A DNA stretch of 64,000 nucleotides from Bradyrhizobium sp. CCBAU 051011 (GCF_009930815.1 NZ_CP022222.1:6738501-6802500); one strand, 5' to 3'; counted from the first letter of the stretch, positions 8,871 through 17,470 are shown. Program-made: numbers and translations. Notes: generated from the sequence alone by a model not told the origin.

Positions 8871-9926
8871 GTGATGGGTGGAACCGACCAGCCGTCGCCG
8901 TGGTGGTCGGCCGCGCGGCACGCCGACCGCAAGCCGTTCCTGATGGCGCGAAGCGCGATCACGCGGGCGGTGCGCGGCTGGTTCGACGAGCAGGGCTTTA
9001 CGGAGGTGGAGACCGGCATCCTGCAGGTCTCGCCGGGTAACGAGACGCACCTGCATGCGCCCCGTACCGAGATCGTCGGCAACGACGCCAGCCGCGCGAC
9101 CCGCTATCTGCGGACGTCGCCGGAGTTCGCCGCCAAGAAACTGCTCGCCGCCGGTGAGTCCAAAATATTCGAATTCGCGCGCGTGTTCCGCGACCGCGAG
9201 CGCGGTGATCTGCATCTGCCCGAATTCACGATGCTGGAATGGTATCGCGCTGACGCCAGCTATGACGCTGTCATGGCCGATACCATCGTCGTCATCGCCC
9301 ATGCGGCGCAGGCAACCGGGATCGGCCGGTTTTCGTTCCGCGGCAGAACGGCCGATCCGTTTGCCGAGCCGGAACTGCTGACTGTCGCGGCAGCGTTCGA
9401 ACGCTTTGCAGGAATCGATCTACTCTCCACCATCAGCCATGGCGAGGGCGATCGCGCGGCGCTTGCGGCGGCGGCTAAATCGCGGGTGCGGATCACGGGG
9501 GACGACACCTGGTCGGACATCTTCAGCAAGGTGCTGGTCGAGCATGTCGAACCGAACCTGGGGCAGGGACGTTTGACTGTGCTGTTCGAGTATCCGGCGC
9601 CCGAAGCCGCTCTGGCGCGGACGAAGGCGGCCGATCCGCGCGTCGCCGAACGTTTTGAGGTCTATGCCTGCGGCGTCGAACTCGCCAATGGCTTTGGCGA
9701 ACTGACCGATGCCGACGAACAGCGCCGCCGTTTCGCCGCAGCGATGGACGAGAAGGAGCGGCGCTACGGCGAGCGCTATCCGCTGGATGAGGATTTTCTC
9801 GCGGCCGTTGCCGAGATGCCGCCATCGAGCGGGGTCGCGCTCGGTTTCGACCGGCTGGTGATGCTGGCCAGCGGCGCGCTGCGGGTGGATCAGGTGGTGT
9901 GGACGCCGCCTTCGGGAGAGACATGA
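8871..9926 (+). CDS. epmA: EF-P lysine aminoacylase EpmA (PoxA/GenX)
   Basis: This is a class II lysyl-tRNA synthetase paralogue lacking the anticodon-binding domain; it ligates (R)-beta-lysine to the EF-P lysine. Motif 2 appears as ARVFRDRERGDLHLPEFTMLEWY (~residues 102-124), and motif 3 as GVALGFDRLVMLASG near the end. The 351-residue length fits EpmA (~325) and not full LysRS (~500). The frame opens with GTG at 8871; ATG at 8874 is equally possible. It overlaps epmB by four bases (ATGA) and is divergent from efp. Confidence 0.92.
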   Translation: MMGGTDQPSPWWSAARHADRKPFLMARSAITRAVRGWFDEQGFTEVETGILQVSPGNETHLHAPRTEIVGNDASRATRYLRTSPEFAAKKLLAAGESKIFEFARVFRDRERGDLHLPEFTMLEWYRADASYDAVMADTIVVIAHAAQATGIGRFSFRGRTADPFAEPELLTVAAAFERFAGIDLLSTISHGEGDRAALAAAAKSRVRITGDDTWSDIFSKVLVEHVEPNLGQGRLTVLFEYPAPEAALARTKAADPRVAERFEVYACGVELANGFGELTDADEQRRRFAAAMDEKERRYGERYPLDEDFLAAVAEMPPSSGVALGFDRLVMLASGALRVDQVVWTPPSGET

Positions 9927-11014
9927 ACAGGATCGATCCGAAATTGTCGGCAACGCTGCGGCGGCCCGCCGATCTCGTCGAGCGCGGATTGGCGAAGGCG
10001 GCGGAGCTCGCTGACCTCGAACGGGTCGCCGCGCGCTATGCGATTGCCGTGACGCCTGAGCTCGCCAACCTGATCGACACGGAAAATCCGGATGATCCGA
10101 TCGCTCGGCAGTTTATCCCGAGCGCGCTCGAACTGGTGAGCGCGCCGGGCGAAAATGCTGATCCGATCGGCGACGACGCGCATTCGCCGGTTAGCGGCAT
10201 CGTTCATCGCTATCCCGACCGCGTGCTGTTCAAGCTGGTGCATGTCTGCGCGGTGTATTGCCGCTTCTGCTTCCGCCGCGAGATGGTCGGACCCGGCAAG
10301 GCCACCGCGTTGTCGGATGCGGCCTATCGCGACGCGCTGGACTATATCCGCGAGCACACGGAAATCTGGGAGGTCATCCTGACCGGCGGCGATCCCTTGA
10401 TGCTGTCGCCGCGGCGGCTGGCCGAAATCATGGCCGACCTTGCGGCCATCGATCATGCTAAAATTGTTCGCATCCACACCCGCGTGCCAGTGGCGGCGCC
10501 CGCGCGTATCGATGGCAATATGATCAGGGCATTGAAAGTCGATGGTGCGACGACCTGGATCGCCGTCCACGCCAATCATCCGCGCGAACTATCGGGCGAG
10601 GCACGAACCGCCTGCGCGCGGCTAGCCGACGCCGGCATTCCGCTGGTGAGCCAGACGGTGCTGCTCCGCGGCGTCAATGATGACGCCGCCACGCTGGAAG
10701 CCCTGATGCGCGCCTTCGTCGAAAACCGGATCAAGCCCTATTACCTGCATCATGGCGATCTGGCGCCGGGGACCGCGCATCTGCGCACCACGATCGCGGA
10801 AGGCCGGGAACTGATGCGAAATTTGCGTGGCCGCATCTCGGGCCTGTGCCAGCCGGAATATGTGCTCGATATTCCCGGCGGCCATGGAAAGGCGCCGATT
10901 GGACCGAATTATTTGTCGCATGCAAGTTCCAGTGAATCTGAACTATCCTCGGAAACGCAGTATCGTATCGTCGACTATTGCGGCGACGTTCACCTCTATC
11001 CGCCAAAGCCGTGA
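9923..11014 (+). CDS. epmB: EF-P beta-lysylation protein EpmB (lysine 2,3-aminomutase-like)
   Basis: This radical SAM enzyme converts (S)-alpha-lysine to (R)-beta-lysine for EF-P modification. The cluster motif CAVYCRFCFRR (CxxxCxxC, residues ~112-122) binds the 4Fe-4S cluster. GGDPLMLSPRRL follows, and PYYLHHGDLAPGT near residue 272 is typical of lysine aminomutases, ahead of the PLP lysine region GGHGKAPIGP. The start ATG overlaps the epmA stop and follows GGGAGAG, so the two are translated together. Length is 363 residues. Confidence 0.92.
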   Translation: MNRIDPKLSATLRRPADLVERGLAKAAELADLERVAARYAIAVTPELANLIDTENPDDPIARQFIPSALELVSAPGENADPIGDDAHSPVSGIVHRYPDRVLFKLVHVCAVYCRFCFRREMVGPGKATALSDAAYRDALDYIREHTEIWEVILTGGDPLMLSPRRLAEIMADLAAIDHAKIVRIHTRVPVAAPARIDGNMIRALKVDGATTWIAVHANHPRELSGEARTACARLADAGIPLVSQTVLLRGVNDDAATLEALMRAFVENRIKPYYLHHGDLAPGTAHLRTTIAEGRELMRNLRGRISGLCQPEYVLDIPGGHGKAPIGPNYLSHASSSESELSSETQYRIVDYCGDVHLYPPKP

Positions 11015-11021
11015 TCTCGCG

Positions 11022-11234
11022 ATGACGGAGGACGGCGAGGAGAAACGGGAGCCGCAAGAAGAAGAGCGCCATCGCGGAATCGAAAACGCGGTGCTGCTCG
11101 GCTTCTTCGTGGTGCTGGTGGCCGCCGGAATCTGGTTGCTCGGCACCATGGCCGACGTACGAAAGGCGCAGGACTGCGCGGCCCAGGGACGCCGCAACTG
11201 CGCCACGATCGACGTGCCGGAACGGACACGTTAA
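11022..11234 (+). CDS. Small single-pass membrane protein
   Basis: This 70-residue protein has a highly charged N-terminus (MTEDGEEKREPQEEE), one hydrophobic helix (ENAVLLGFFVVLVAAGIWLL) and a short C-terminal tail with two cysteines (AQDCAAQGRRNC-like). It starts 7 bases after epmB and probably belongs to the same transcript. The pair of cysteines outside the helix could form a periplasmic disulfide (inference). Family not recognised. Confidence 0.6.
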   Translation: MTEDGEEKREPQEEERHRGIENAVLLGFFVVLVAAGIWLLGTMADVRKAQDCAAQGRRNCATIDVPERTR

Positions 11235-11264
11235 TTGAATTTAATAAAAGGCGGGAGAATCAGG

Positions 11265-11519
11265 ATGCAAAAAACAACCTTGTCGGTCGCGCTGATGGTC
11301 CTGCTCGGCATGCCTGCTGCGTTCGCGCAGGGCGGGACGTCGACAATGCCAAAGAGTAGCAGCCCGAGTGCTGGAGGGATTCCGGAGGCGCCGATCGGAC
11401 ACCGTCAGCCTCGCCGCAGCGACGTGCCCGAAAAGAACGTGACTGACCCGAACGATCCCTTGAGCAAGGAAAACGCAGCGCTCGACCGCAAGATCAAGAG
11501 CATCTGCCGCGGCTGCTAG
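11265..11519 (+). CDS. Small exported hypothetical protein
   Basis: From the ATG at 11265, preceded by GGGAGAATCAGG, the product is 84 residues with a clear signal peptide (TTLSVALMVLLGMPAAFAQ) and cleavage after AFA. The mature part is short, polar and ends in CRGC after DRKIKS. It follows the membrane protein gene by 30 bases. Function unknown; this type of small periplasmic protein is common in Bradyrhizobium. Confidence 0.65.
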   Translation: MQKTTLSVALMVLLGMPAAFAQGGTSTMPKSSSPSAGGIPEAPIGHRQPRRSDVPEKNVTDPNDPLSKENAALDRKIKSICRGC

Positions 11520-12048
11520 GGAACCTGCTCCCTGAGAACCGGAAAGCGATGGTTGCTGCGATCCCTGTTGGCTTGCGGCTGATCTCCGCTTGCGATCTCA
11601 GCCGTACTTCGCCGCGCGGCGATGCACCAGCACGTAGGCCATGAACTGAGCGCGATAGGGCTGCGACTTCATGGCTGCGAATGAGCTGGATGCAGCCACG
11701 GGCCTCGTTTGTGGTTCTGAGCTCAATCGATCACCTGCTTCGGCGACGGCGATGTGGCCGGCGCGGCATCTGAATTCCGCTCGCGCCGATACACGCTTGT
11801 TGCCGGGCGCTCAAGACGCCGAGGCTGTTCAGACACCGAAATAACCGGGCTGATCGATATCGGCGATCAGTCCGTATCCCGCTCGCTCCTGGCATCGCGT
11901 CGGGCTTGCCATCTACCTTTGGGATTGCCTCACTGGGGAGCCTCGCTTCCCGACGATCGACGTGTTCTGACCTTGTCTTGAACAGCGCCCTGCCGACCAA
12001 TAAGATAAGAGAGATAATTGGCAGGCCAATGTTTCGGAGCGCGCCAGT
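11520..12048. other. Intergenic region without a convincing gene
   Basis: About 530 bases with only short frames of poor coding character. A 24-codon minus-strand frame (MKSQPYRAQFMAYVLVHRR) near 11600-11671 could be a gene remnant but is too short to support. The last 50 bases are AT-rich and probably hold the promoter of the gene at 12049. Confidence 0.5.
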
Positions 12049-12417
12049 ATGACGTTGGATTTACTTCGTTCTGGATACGCAACTCTCGAGCATGAGATCG
12101 CCCAGGAGAGGGCGTCAGCGCTCGGACGGCTTGGACGGCGGCTTGAGGCCGCGCTGGCGGCACTTGCCGCATGCCCGCGGACGGCAAACTCCGATCGAAA
12201 AATCCGCGATGGACTCGTCGAACAGGCGGGATATGCGCTCTGGCTCTTCGTCGTGCAACGCGAGGCCTGCGGCCTCAACAAGATCTCCCAGGTGATGCGG
12301 GACTACGGGGTGCCGAACGAGGTGTATGTCCGCATGGGGCCATTGGCCTCGCCGAGCATCCATCCAACGAAGACCGCGGAGCTTGAGGCAATGTCGGCGC
12401 CAATCTCCACGCTCTAG
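12049..12417 (+). CDS. Conserved hypothetical protein (DUF6665-like)
   Basis: This 122-residue cytoplasmic protein is largely helical. The core runs YATLEHEIAQERASALGRLG, then a poly-alanine helix, then AGYALWLFVVQREACGLNK and VMRDYGVPNEVYVRMG. From memory this matches a small conserved alphaproteobacterial family annotated DUF6665; no function is known. It is convergent with the minus-strand gene at 12414, the two ends overlapping by four bases. Confidence 0.7.
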   Translation: MTLDLLRSGYATLEHEIAQERASALGRLGRRLEAALAALAACPRTANSDRKIRDGLVEQAGYALWLFVVQREACGLNKISQVMRDYGVPNEVYVRMGPLASPSIHPTKTAELEAMSAPISTL

Positions 12418-12743
12418 TAGTCGAGGTCCGACAGGAACGTTGTGTTCACGATCGCAAATTCGGATTCCCGCCAATCCTTCATCAATTGCGCACGCGCTAC
12501 GCGATGCGTCTCAAAATCTGACGTGGTGCATTTCACGGCGTGATGATCGATGGCTGATATCTCGAGCAGCGTATCGAAGCTCACCTGCCGGTCCTCGCGA
12601 TTCCCGACTTCGGCGAAGTAGACCGTATGATCGAACTTGCCCATCGCCCAACACAATTGAACGTGGGCCTGATCGGCCGCAAATGCTGAAATCGGAGCAA
12701 GTAGAACCACCGCCAACAACAATCGAACGACCGAATTGATCAT
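12414..12743 (-). CDS. Small exported hypothetical protein
   Basis: From the ATG at 12743 the product is 109 residues with a signal peptide (VVRLLLAVVLLAPISAFAA) and a mature domain containing two cysteines (QLCWAMGKFDHTVYFAEV and KCTTSDFETHRV). A longer frame to 12890 exists, but the extension lacks family-like features. A periplasmic location is inferred. The gene is not recognised, and nothing nearby suggests its role. Confidence 0.65.
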   Translation of the reverse strand: MINSVVRLLLAVVLLAPISAFAADQAHVQLCWAMGKFDHTVYFAEVGNREDRQVSFDTLLEISAIDHHAVKCTTSDFETHRVARAQLMKDWRESEFAIVNTTFLSDLDY

Positions 12744-12984
12744 CGCAATACTCCAAAAAAATAATGAAACAGTGTTCGAATTGCCCACACCGCTAAGGGA
12801 CCGGTTACGGGCCTGACTGCTGCAGGAACGTATATTTCGAAGCGTGATTTCTTCATGTGAGCTATCCCACAGCCCCGCCGATTCTTGCAAAGCCTGTGCT
12901 GCGGGCTTGCCGGCGCAATCAGCCGTTTGGGGGACGGGTGCCGATTATGCGTGCACGTTCGGATCGTGGTTGGTGCTTTAACAG

Positions 12985-13017
12985 GCAGAAGCAGGGCGCG
13001 CAGTCGGCGTGCCCTGC
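12985..13017 (-). terminator. Possible terminator downstream of aroG
   Basis: Arms GCAGGGC and GCCCTGC form a 7-bp stem with GC-rich interior, 25 bases beyond the aroG stop on the minus strand. The following tract is only partly T-rich (TTCTGCCTGTT), so termination efficiency is doubtful. Confidence 0.35.
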
Positions 13018-13041
13018 TTCACCGTCCTTGAGCCGGGCGGC

Positions 13042-14130
13042 TTAAGCCGAACGCTCTTCCCGGAACTTGCGCGACTGTGCGTTCCGGCGCGTCGTCACCG
13101 CATCGGCCAGCACGTTCAGCGCGGACACCGTTGTTTCCCAGTCGATGCAGCCATCGGTAATGCTCTGCCCATAGGTCAGGGGCTTGCCATGCACCACATC
13201 CTGGCGGCCGGCGACGAGGTTGCTCTCGATCATCACGCCGGTGATGCGTTGTTCGCCGTTCGAGATCTGGCGTGCGATGTCAGCGACCACCAACGGTTGG
13301 TTCTCCGGCTTCTTGGAACTGTTGGCGTGGCTGGTGTCGATCATGAGCCGCGGCGCGACGCCGGCACGGGCAAGTTCGAGGCAGGCGGCTTCAACGCTTT
13401 CGCGGTCGTAGTTCGGCTTGTGGCCGCCGCGCAGGATGATGTGGCAGTCCTCGTTGCCGGTGGTCGCCGCGATCGCCGAGCGTCCGCCCTTGGTCACCGC
13501 CATGAAATGATGCGGATGAGAGGCCGATTTCACGGCATCCGCCGCGATGCGGACATTGCCGTCGGTGCCGTTCTTGAAGCCGACCGGGCATGACAGCCCG
13601 GACGCGAGCTCGCGGTGGATCTGGCTCTCGGTCGTGCGCGCGCCGATCGCCGCCCACGCCATCAGGTCGGCGATGTATTGCGGCGTCGTCATGTCGAGGA
13701 ATTCGGTGCCGGCCGGCAGGCCGAGATTGTTCACGGCGGACAATACGTTGCGGGCGAGGCGCAGGCCTTTGTTGATGTCGAAGGAGCCGTCGAGATTGGG
13801 ATCGTTGATCAGACCCTTCCATCCGACCGTCGTGCGCGGTTTCTCGAAATAGACCCGCATCACGATCTCGAGGCGGTCGGCGAGCTGTTCGCGCAACGCG
13901 GCGAGCCGCTCGGCGTAATCGACGGCCGCGGCGGGATCGTGGACCGAGCAGGGACCGACGACGACCAGCAGGCGGTCGTCGGTGCTGTTCAGGATGGCGT
14001 GGATGGCGTTGCGCGCCGCCATCACGACGCGCGTCGCGGTCAAGGTGCGCGGTATCTCGCCCATCACCTCCTGCGGCGTACTCAGCTCTTTCAGTTCGCG
14101 AATTCGAAGGTCGTCGGTGGTGCTCAACAC
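13042..14130 (-). CDS. aroG: 3-deoxy-7-phosphoheptulonate (DAHP) synthase, class I
   Basis: DAHP synthase condenses phosphoenolpyruvate and erythrose 4-phosphate, the first committed step to Phe, Tyr and Trp. The 362-residue length fits the class I AroF/G/H type. Visible motifs are LVVVGPCSVHD (~58-68), FEKPRTTVGWKGLINDP (~95-111), GARTTESQIHRELASG (~150) and IMIDTSHANSSKKPE-like DTSHANSSKKPE (~268). The start is GTG at 14130 with AGGAG eight bases upstream. A leader peptide and terminator immediately upstream indicate control by transcription attenuation. The aroG symbol marks the class; which allosteric isotype it is cannot be told. Confidence 0.94.
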   Translation of the reverse strand: MLSTTDDLRIRELKELSTPQEVMGEIPRTLTATRVVMAARNAIHAILNSTDDRLLVVVGPCSVHDPAAAVDYAERLAALREQLADRLEIVMRVYFEKPRTTVGWKGLINDPNLDGSFDINKGLRLARNVLSAVNNLGLPAGTEFLDMTTPQYIADLMAWAAIGARTTESQIHRELASGLSCPVGFKNGTDGNVRIAADAVKSASHPHHFMAVTKGGRSAIAATTGNEDCHIILRGGHKPNYDRESVEAACLELARAGVAPRLMIDTSHANSSKKPENQPLVVADIARQISNGEQRITGVMIESNLVAGRQDVVHGKPLTYGQSITDGCIDWETTVSALNVLADAVTTRRNAQSRKFREERSA

Positions 14131-14164
14131 GGCTCTGGCTCCTGGTTAGGAAACCTGCCGGCCA

Positions 14165-14191
14165 ATAAAAAAGCCGCCAGGTTTGGCGGCT
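14165..14191 (-). terminator. Attenuator terminator in the aroG leader
   Basis: On the minus strand AGCCGCCA (14191-14184), loop AACC region, TGGCGGCT (14179-14172) and a run of six T form a strong intrinsic terminator 35 bases before the aroG GTG. Its 5' arm can instead pair with GCTGGCGG at 14246-14239, which itself can pair with GCCGCCAGC at 14284-14276. These alternatives (1:2, 2:3, 3:4) are the layout of a classical attenuator. Confidence 0.85.
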
Positions 14192-14215
14192 GTTCGGACT
14201 TTATGCTTCAATTCA

Positions 14216-14296
14216 TCAGATTGAGCGCGATCCTCCCACCGCCAGCGAGCTGTCGTAGCTAAAATACCAAAAGTTGCTGGCGGCGATCATGATCAT
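14216..14296 (-). CDS. aroG leader peptide (attenuation peptide rich in Phe, Trp, Tyr)
   Basis: A 26-codon frame begins at 14296 and ends in TGA at 14218-14216, 25 bases before the terminator stem. Codons 9-14 read Phe-Trp-Tyr-Phe-Ser-Tyr, so five of six consecutive codons are aromatic. Stalling there would cover hairpin segment 1 and free segment 2 to form the antiterminator, allowing aroG transcription when charged aromatic tRNAs are scarce. The predicted transcription start coincides with the A of the ATG, so the peptide is probably translated leaderless, as in rhizobial trpL. It is too short for standard gene callers. Experimental proof is lacking. Confidence 0.85.
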   Translation of the reverse strand: MIMIAASNFWYFSYDSSLAVGGSRSI

Positions 14297-14303
14297 GGCA
14301 GGC

Positions 14304-14332
14304 TCTATAGCCCAGCCATTTGGGCTTGTCAC
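14304..14332 (-). promoter_or_regulatory. Predicted sigma-70-type promoter of the aroG leader
   Basis: On the minus strand GTGACA (14332-14327) and TATAGA (14309-14304) are separated by 17 bases. The expected start lies about seven bases further, at the A of the leader peptide ATG (14296). The promoter falls just after the HdeD stop codon. Confidence 0.55.
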
Positions 14333-14345
14333 CCCATAATCGGCA

Positions 14346-14933
14346 TCAGGATTTGCGCGCGGCGAGCGCCATGCCGACCATCGAGGCGCCGCCGAGCATA
14401 AGGTTGATCCCGACCAGGAGGCCGATCGCCCATCGCGCCGAATCCGGCAGCCCGGCGACAATGATGAACGCGATCAGGAGGTCCATCACGCCCGAGATCA
14501 GCAGCCAGGACCAGCGCTCCGACAATTCGCGTCGGTGCTCCAGGGCGTACATGATGGTGACGACACCCTCGGCGAGAAAATACGCGCCGACCACGATAGT
14601 GAGGGTGAGGATGCCCTCCATAGGCCTTGCGAGCAGGATACCGCCGGCCAGAACGGCCAGCGCCGCCGAAAACAATGACCACCAGAAGCCGGGCATCTGC
14701 CGCGCCCAATACGTGACGAACAGCCCGGCAATGCCGCTGATCAGAAACATCCAGCCAAGGAAGATGGTGACGGCGAGGCTAGCCAGAGGCGGCACGATCA
14801 TCGCAGCAAGGCCGAGCAGGGCGAGCACGATGCCTTCGAACAGAAAAGCCTTCCAGCGCGCCTTCACCGCGGCGTTCATTTCAGACTGCAGTTTGCCGAA
14901 GTCTGGGGGGCCGCCATCCTGGGGAAGGGTCAT
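14346..14933 (-). CDS. HdeD family acid-resistance membrane protein (DUF308)
   Basis: This 195-residue protein has six predicted membrane helices in three DUF308 pairs: FLFEGIVLALLGLAAMIVPP, FLGWMFLISGIAGLF, LFSAALAVLAGGILL, LTIVVGAYFLAEGVV, WLLISGVMDLLIAFIIV and IGLLVGINLMLGGASM. HdeD of enteric bacteria is linked to acid resistance at high cell density; the alphaproteobacterial homologues are not well studied. It stands upstream of the aroG leader on the same strand but is unlikely to share its regulation. Confidence 0.85.
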   Translation of the reverse strand: MTLPQDGGPPDFGKLQSEMNAAVKARWKAFLFEGIVLALLGLAAMIVPPLASLAVTIFLGWMFLISGIAGLFVTYWARQMPGFWWSLFSAALAVLAGGILLARPMEGILTLTIVVGAYFLAEGVVTIMYALEHRRELSERWSWLLISGVMDLLIAFIIVAGLPDSARWAIGLLVGINLMLGGASMVGMALAARKS

Positions 14934-15048
14934 TGGAAAACTCCCGATGCCTGCCGCGCCGATTGAGTGTCCAATATAGCCTGTACGCCGACTGCGGGTG
15001 AAATTTGTTCGTGAGGTTTAAGCGAGATCAACGACGGGAAGACGACAC

Positions 15049-16092
15049 TCAGCCCGGTTCGGGCGCCGACGAGAATCCCTCCGAGGACGTCCTGATGCGG
15101 TTGCGGCCGAACACATAAACCGCAGATGTCGCCAGCAACAATGCCAGGCCTATCAGAATGGAGGTCATGCCGAGCGGAACGAGAAGCAGCGAGGCGTTGC
15201 GATCCGGATTGACGAACCAGTGATGGAGCGAGGTCAGCACGAAAGCCGCGCCCGCGAAGCCCGCACCGCTGCCCACCAGCAAGAGCGCCCACATCCGCCG
15301 CAACTGGCTCAGCCGCTCGCGTGCAAGTTCGGTGCGCGGCGCATGATGGCGGCCGACGCGCCGCACCAGGCGGATGGCAAATCCGATCGAGCTGAAGCCG
15401 ATCAAAAGGCTCGTCGCCGCCAGCAGCATTCGCGTGGTGGGGCCGAGATCGGGATGTTTCTGCAACGTCAGCAGAGGAAAGTCGAAGGCGGCGTGCAGCG
15501 CCACCGGCGCGAACAGCGCCAGGCACCAGCTCGAGATCCGCGCCCAGTCCCGGTGATGCCGATGCGCGCCGAGCGCGGTGCCGGCGCGCGCGATCGCGAT
15601 ATAGGCGCCCGCGATGATGCCGAGCGCGCCGTGGAACGGCACCGTCAGCACGCTGCGCAAGGCCGCCAGCGAGCGCCACATGTCGGCGTGTTGCACCAGA
15701 TAAGCGAGGTTTTCGTAAGCCGCGAAGCCGAGGCCGGCGGCCGCGCCGTAGACCACGGTGTCCATCGGATCCGCAAACGTGCGTCGACGCACCGGCAGCG
15801 ATACGGCAATGATCACGAGGACCTTGACGATTTCTTCCGGTGCGGCGACGCCGAAGATGGAACGCAGGCCCTGCGTCATCCAGGGGTTTCCCGGCACGGC
15901 AAGGATCGCGGCAAACGGGGCGCGCGCCACTCCCAACAGCGAAATGCTGGCGGCCCCGAGTACGAACGCCAGCCATACCCGCGCCGGCGGGCCAGGGCGT
16001 TCGTCGGCGGCAATGACGAGCCAGAGCACCAGCAACGCCGGTGCAATGGCGGCAACGCCGATCGATGTGGGGAGGGCCTGGAGCAGCAACAT
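15049..16092 (-). CDS. PrsW family intramembrane metalloprotease
   Basis: This 347-residue multi-pass membrane protein carries the M82 signature in order. VAAPEEIVKVLVI holds the EExxK motif (~residue 85). GLGFAAYENLAYL is the second motif, VPFHGALGIIAG supplies a histidine, and APVALHAAFDFPLL supplies the HxxxD/F-type motif. PrsW of Bacillus cleaves an anti-sigma factor; these homologues may do similar site-1 proteolysis or process other membrane proteins. No anti-sigma gene is adjacent, so the substrate is unknown. Confidence 0.82.
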   Translation of the reverse strand: MLLLQALPTSIGVAAIAPALLVLWLVIAADERPGPPARVWLAFVLGAASISLLGVARAPFAAILAVPGNPWMTQGLRSIFGVAAPEEIVKVLVIIAVSLPVRRRTFADPMDTVVYGAAAGLGFAAYENLAYLVQHADMWRSLAALRSVLTVPFHGALGIIAGAYIAIARAGTALGAHRHHRDWARISSWCLALFAPVALHAAFDFPLLTLQKHPDLGPTTRMLLAATSLLIGFSSIGFAIRLVRRVGRHHAPRTELARERLSQLRRMWALLLVGSGAGFAGAAFVLTSLHHWFVNPDRNASLLLVPLGMTSILIGLALLLATSAVYVFGRNRIRTSSEGFSSAPEPG

Positions 16093-16237
16093 CTTGCGGA
16101 ACTTACCTCATGCGAGCGTAAATGGCCGTAAACTCAGCCGTTTGCAAGAAAAGTCGAACGCGACTCCTTGTCGCCAAGCAAGGTTTGAAGTTCCAGCCTT
16201 TGCGGGCGCCGCAATGGCGGATCAATCCGCCATCGGC

Positions 16238-17452
16238 TTAAACGCGGATCCGTTGGCCGATCTTGCCCCGTACCATCAGCAATCCCGCCAGCGCGGCCAG
16301 CGCGAAGGCGGCGCCGGCCAGGAACGTGCCTTGCGGCCCCGCGATATCCCAGAGCGCGCCGGCAATAACGCTGGCAGCGAGCATCGCCACGCCGCCGAGC
16401 AGGTTGAAGAATCCGAAAGCCGTGCCGCGCAACTCAGCCGGCGCCGTATCGGCAACCAGCGCAGCCAGCAAGCCTTGCGTCAGCCCCATGTGCAGGCCCC
16501 ATAGCACGACGCCCAGCGCAACGCCGCCCACCGAGGGCATCAGGGCCAGCACGACATCCGCAGCGATCAGCAACACAATGCCGCCCGCCAGCACGGCCGT
16601 CCGGCTCATGCGGTCCGACATGACGCCGGCGGGATAGGCAGCGAGGGCATAGACAACATTCATGGCCACCAGCACGGCAGGCACCAGCATGACCGGCAGC
16701 CCGACATTCTGGGCGCGGAGAACGAGGAAGGCTTCGCTGAAGCGCGCCAACGTGAACACGCTTGCGACCGCCACCACCCACCAATAGGCCGTTCCCAGGT
16801 TTTTGACCTCGGCCAGGCTGATCGGATTGCGCACGGTGCGCAGCGCTTTCGGTCGTTCCGGCTCGCGCACGGCGAAAACGATCAGCGCGAACGCCAGGAA
16901 GGCGGGGATCACGGCAACCCAGAACACCGTCGTGAAGTTATCAGCCGTCCACCACATCAGGGCAATGGCGAGCAGCGGGCCTGTGAAGGCGCCGATCGTG
17001 TCGAGCGATTGGCGCAGTCCAAAACTCGCGCCGCGCAGGTCGGGCGGCGAGAGATCCGCCACCAGCGCGTCGCGGGGCGCGCCGCGAATGCCCTTGCCGA
17101 TCCGGTCGACGAAACGCGCAGCCACCAGCCAGCCGACGGTTGGTGCGAGCGGAAACACCGGCTTGGTGAAGGCCGCGAGTCCATAGCCGATGGCGGCCAG
17201 CCATTTGCGCTTGCCGAGCCAGTCCGAGAGCGCGCCGGAGAATATTTTGGTGATGGAGGCGGTGGCCTCGGCGATGCCTTCGATGACGCCGACCGTCACC
17301 ATCGACGCGCCGAGCACCGAGACCAGGTAGATCGGCAGCAAAGCGTGGATCATCTCCGACGAGATGTCCATCAGCATCGAGACAAAGCCCAGGACCCATA
17401 CGCCTGGTGGAATATCCCTGATCGAACGGGTCGGCTTGGTTTCAGCGGCCAT
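16238..17452 (-). CDS. MFS transporter
   Basis: This 404-residue protein has about twelve membrane helices. The cytoplasmic loop between helices 2 and 3 reads GALSDWLGKRKWLAAIGYG, the MFS motif A. RFVDRIGKGIRGAPRDALVAD matches the subgroup of MFS proteins related to YfcJ-like or multidrug efflux permeases. The second half repeats the motif as GVMSDRMSRTAVLAGG. The gene lies 18 bases after the M20 hydrolase gene on the same strand, so it may export or import that enzyme's substrate or product. Specificity is not predictable. Confidence 0.86.
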   Translation of the reverse strand: MAAETKPTRSIRDIPPGVWVLGFVSMLMDISSEMIHALLPIYLVSVLGASMVTVGVIEGIAEATASITKIFSGALSDWLGKRKWLAAIGYGLAAFTKPVFPLAPTVGWLVAARFVDRIGKGIRGAPRDALVADLSPPDLRGASFGLRQSLDTIGAFTGPLLAIALMWWTADNFTTVFWVAVIPAFLAFALIVFAVREPERPKALRTVRNPISLAEVKNLGTAYWWVVAVASVFTLARFSEAFLVLRAQNVGLPVMLVPAVLVAMNVVYALAAYPAGVMSDRMSRTAVLAGGIVLLIAADVVLALMPSVGGVALGVVLWGLHMGLTQGLLAALVADTAPAELRGTAFGFFNLLGGVAMLAASVIAGALWDIAGPQGTFLAGAAFALAALAGLLMVRGKIGQRIRV

Positions 17453-17470
17453 GTCGTTTCTCGTGCCGCC

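Noticed and set aside
14320..14979. 219-codon plus-strand frame across HdeD
   Set aside because: Antisense to a clear six-helix HdeD protein; rich in Arg, Ser and Pro as expected for a shadow.
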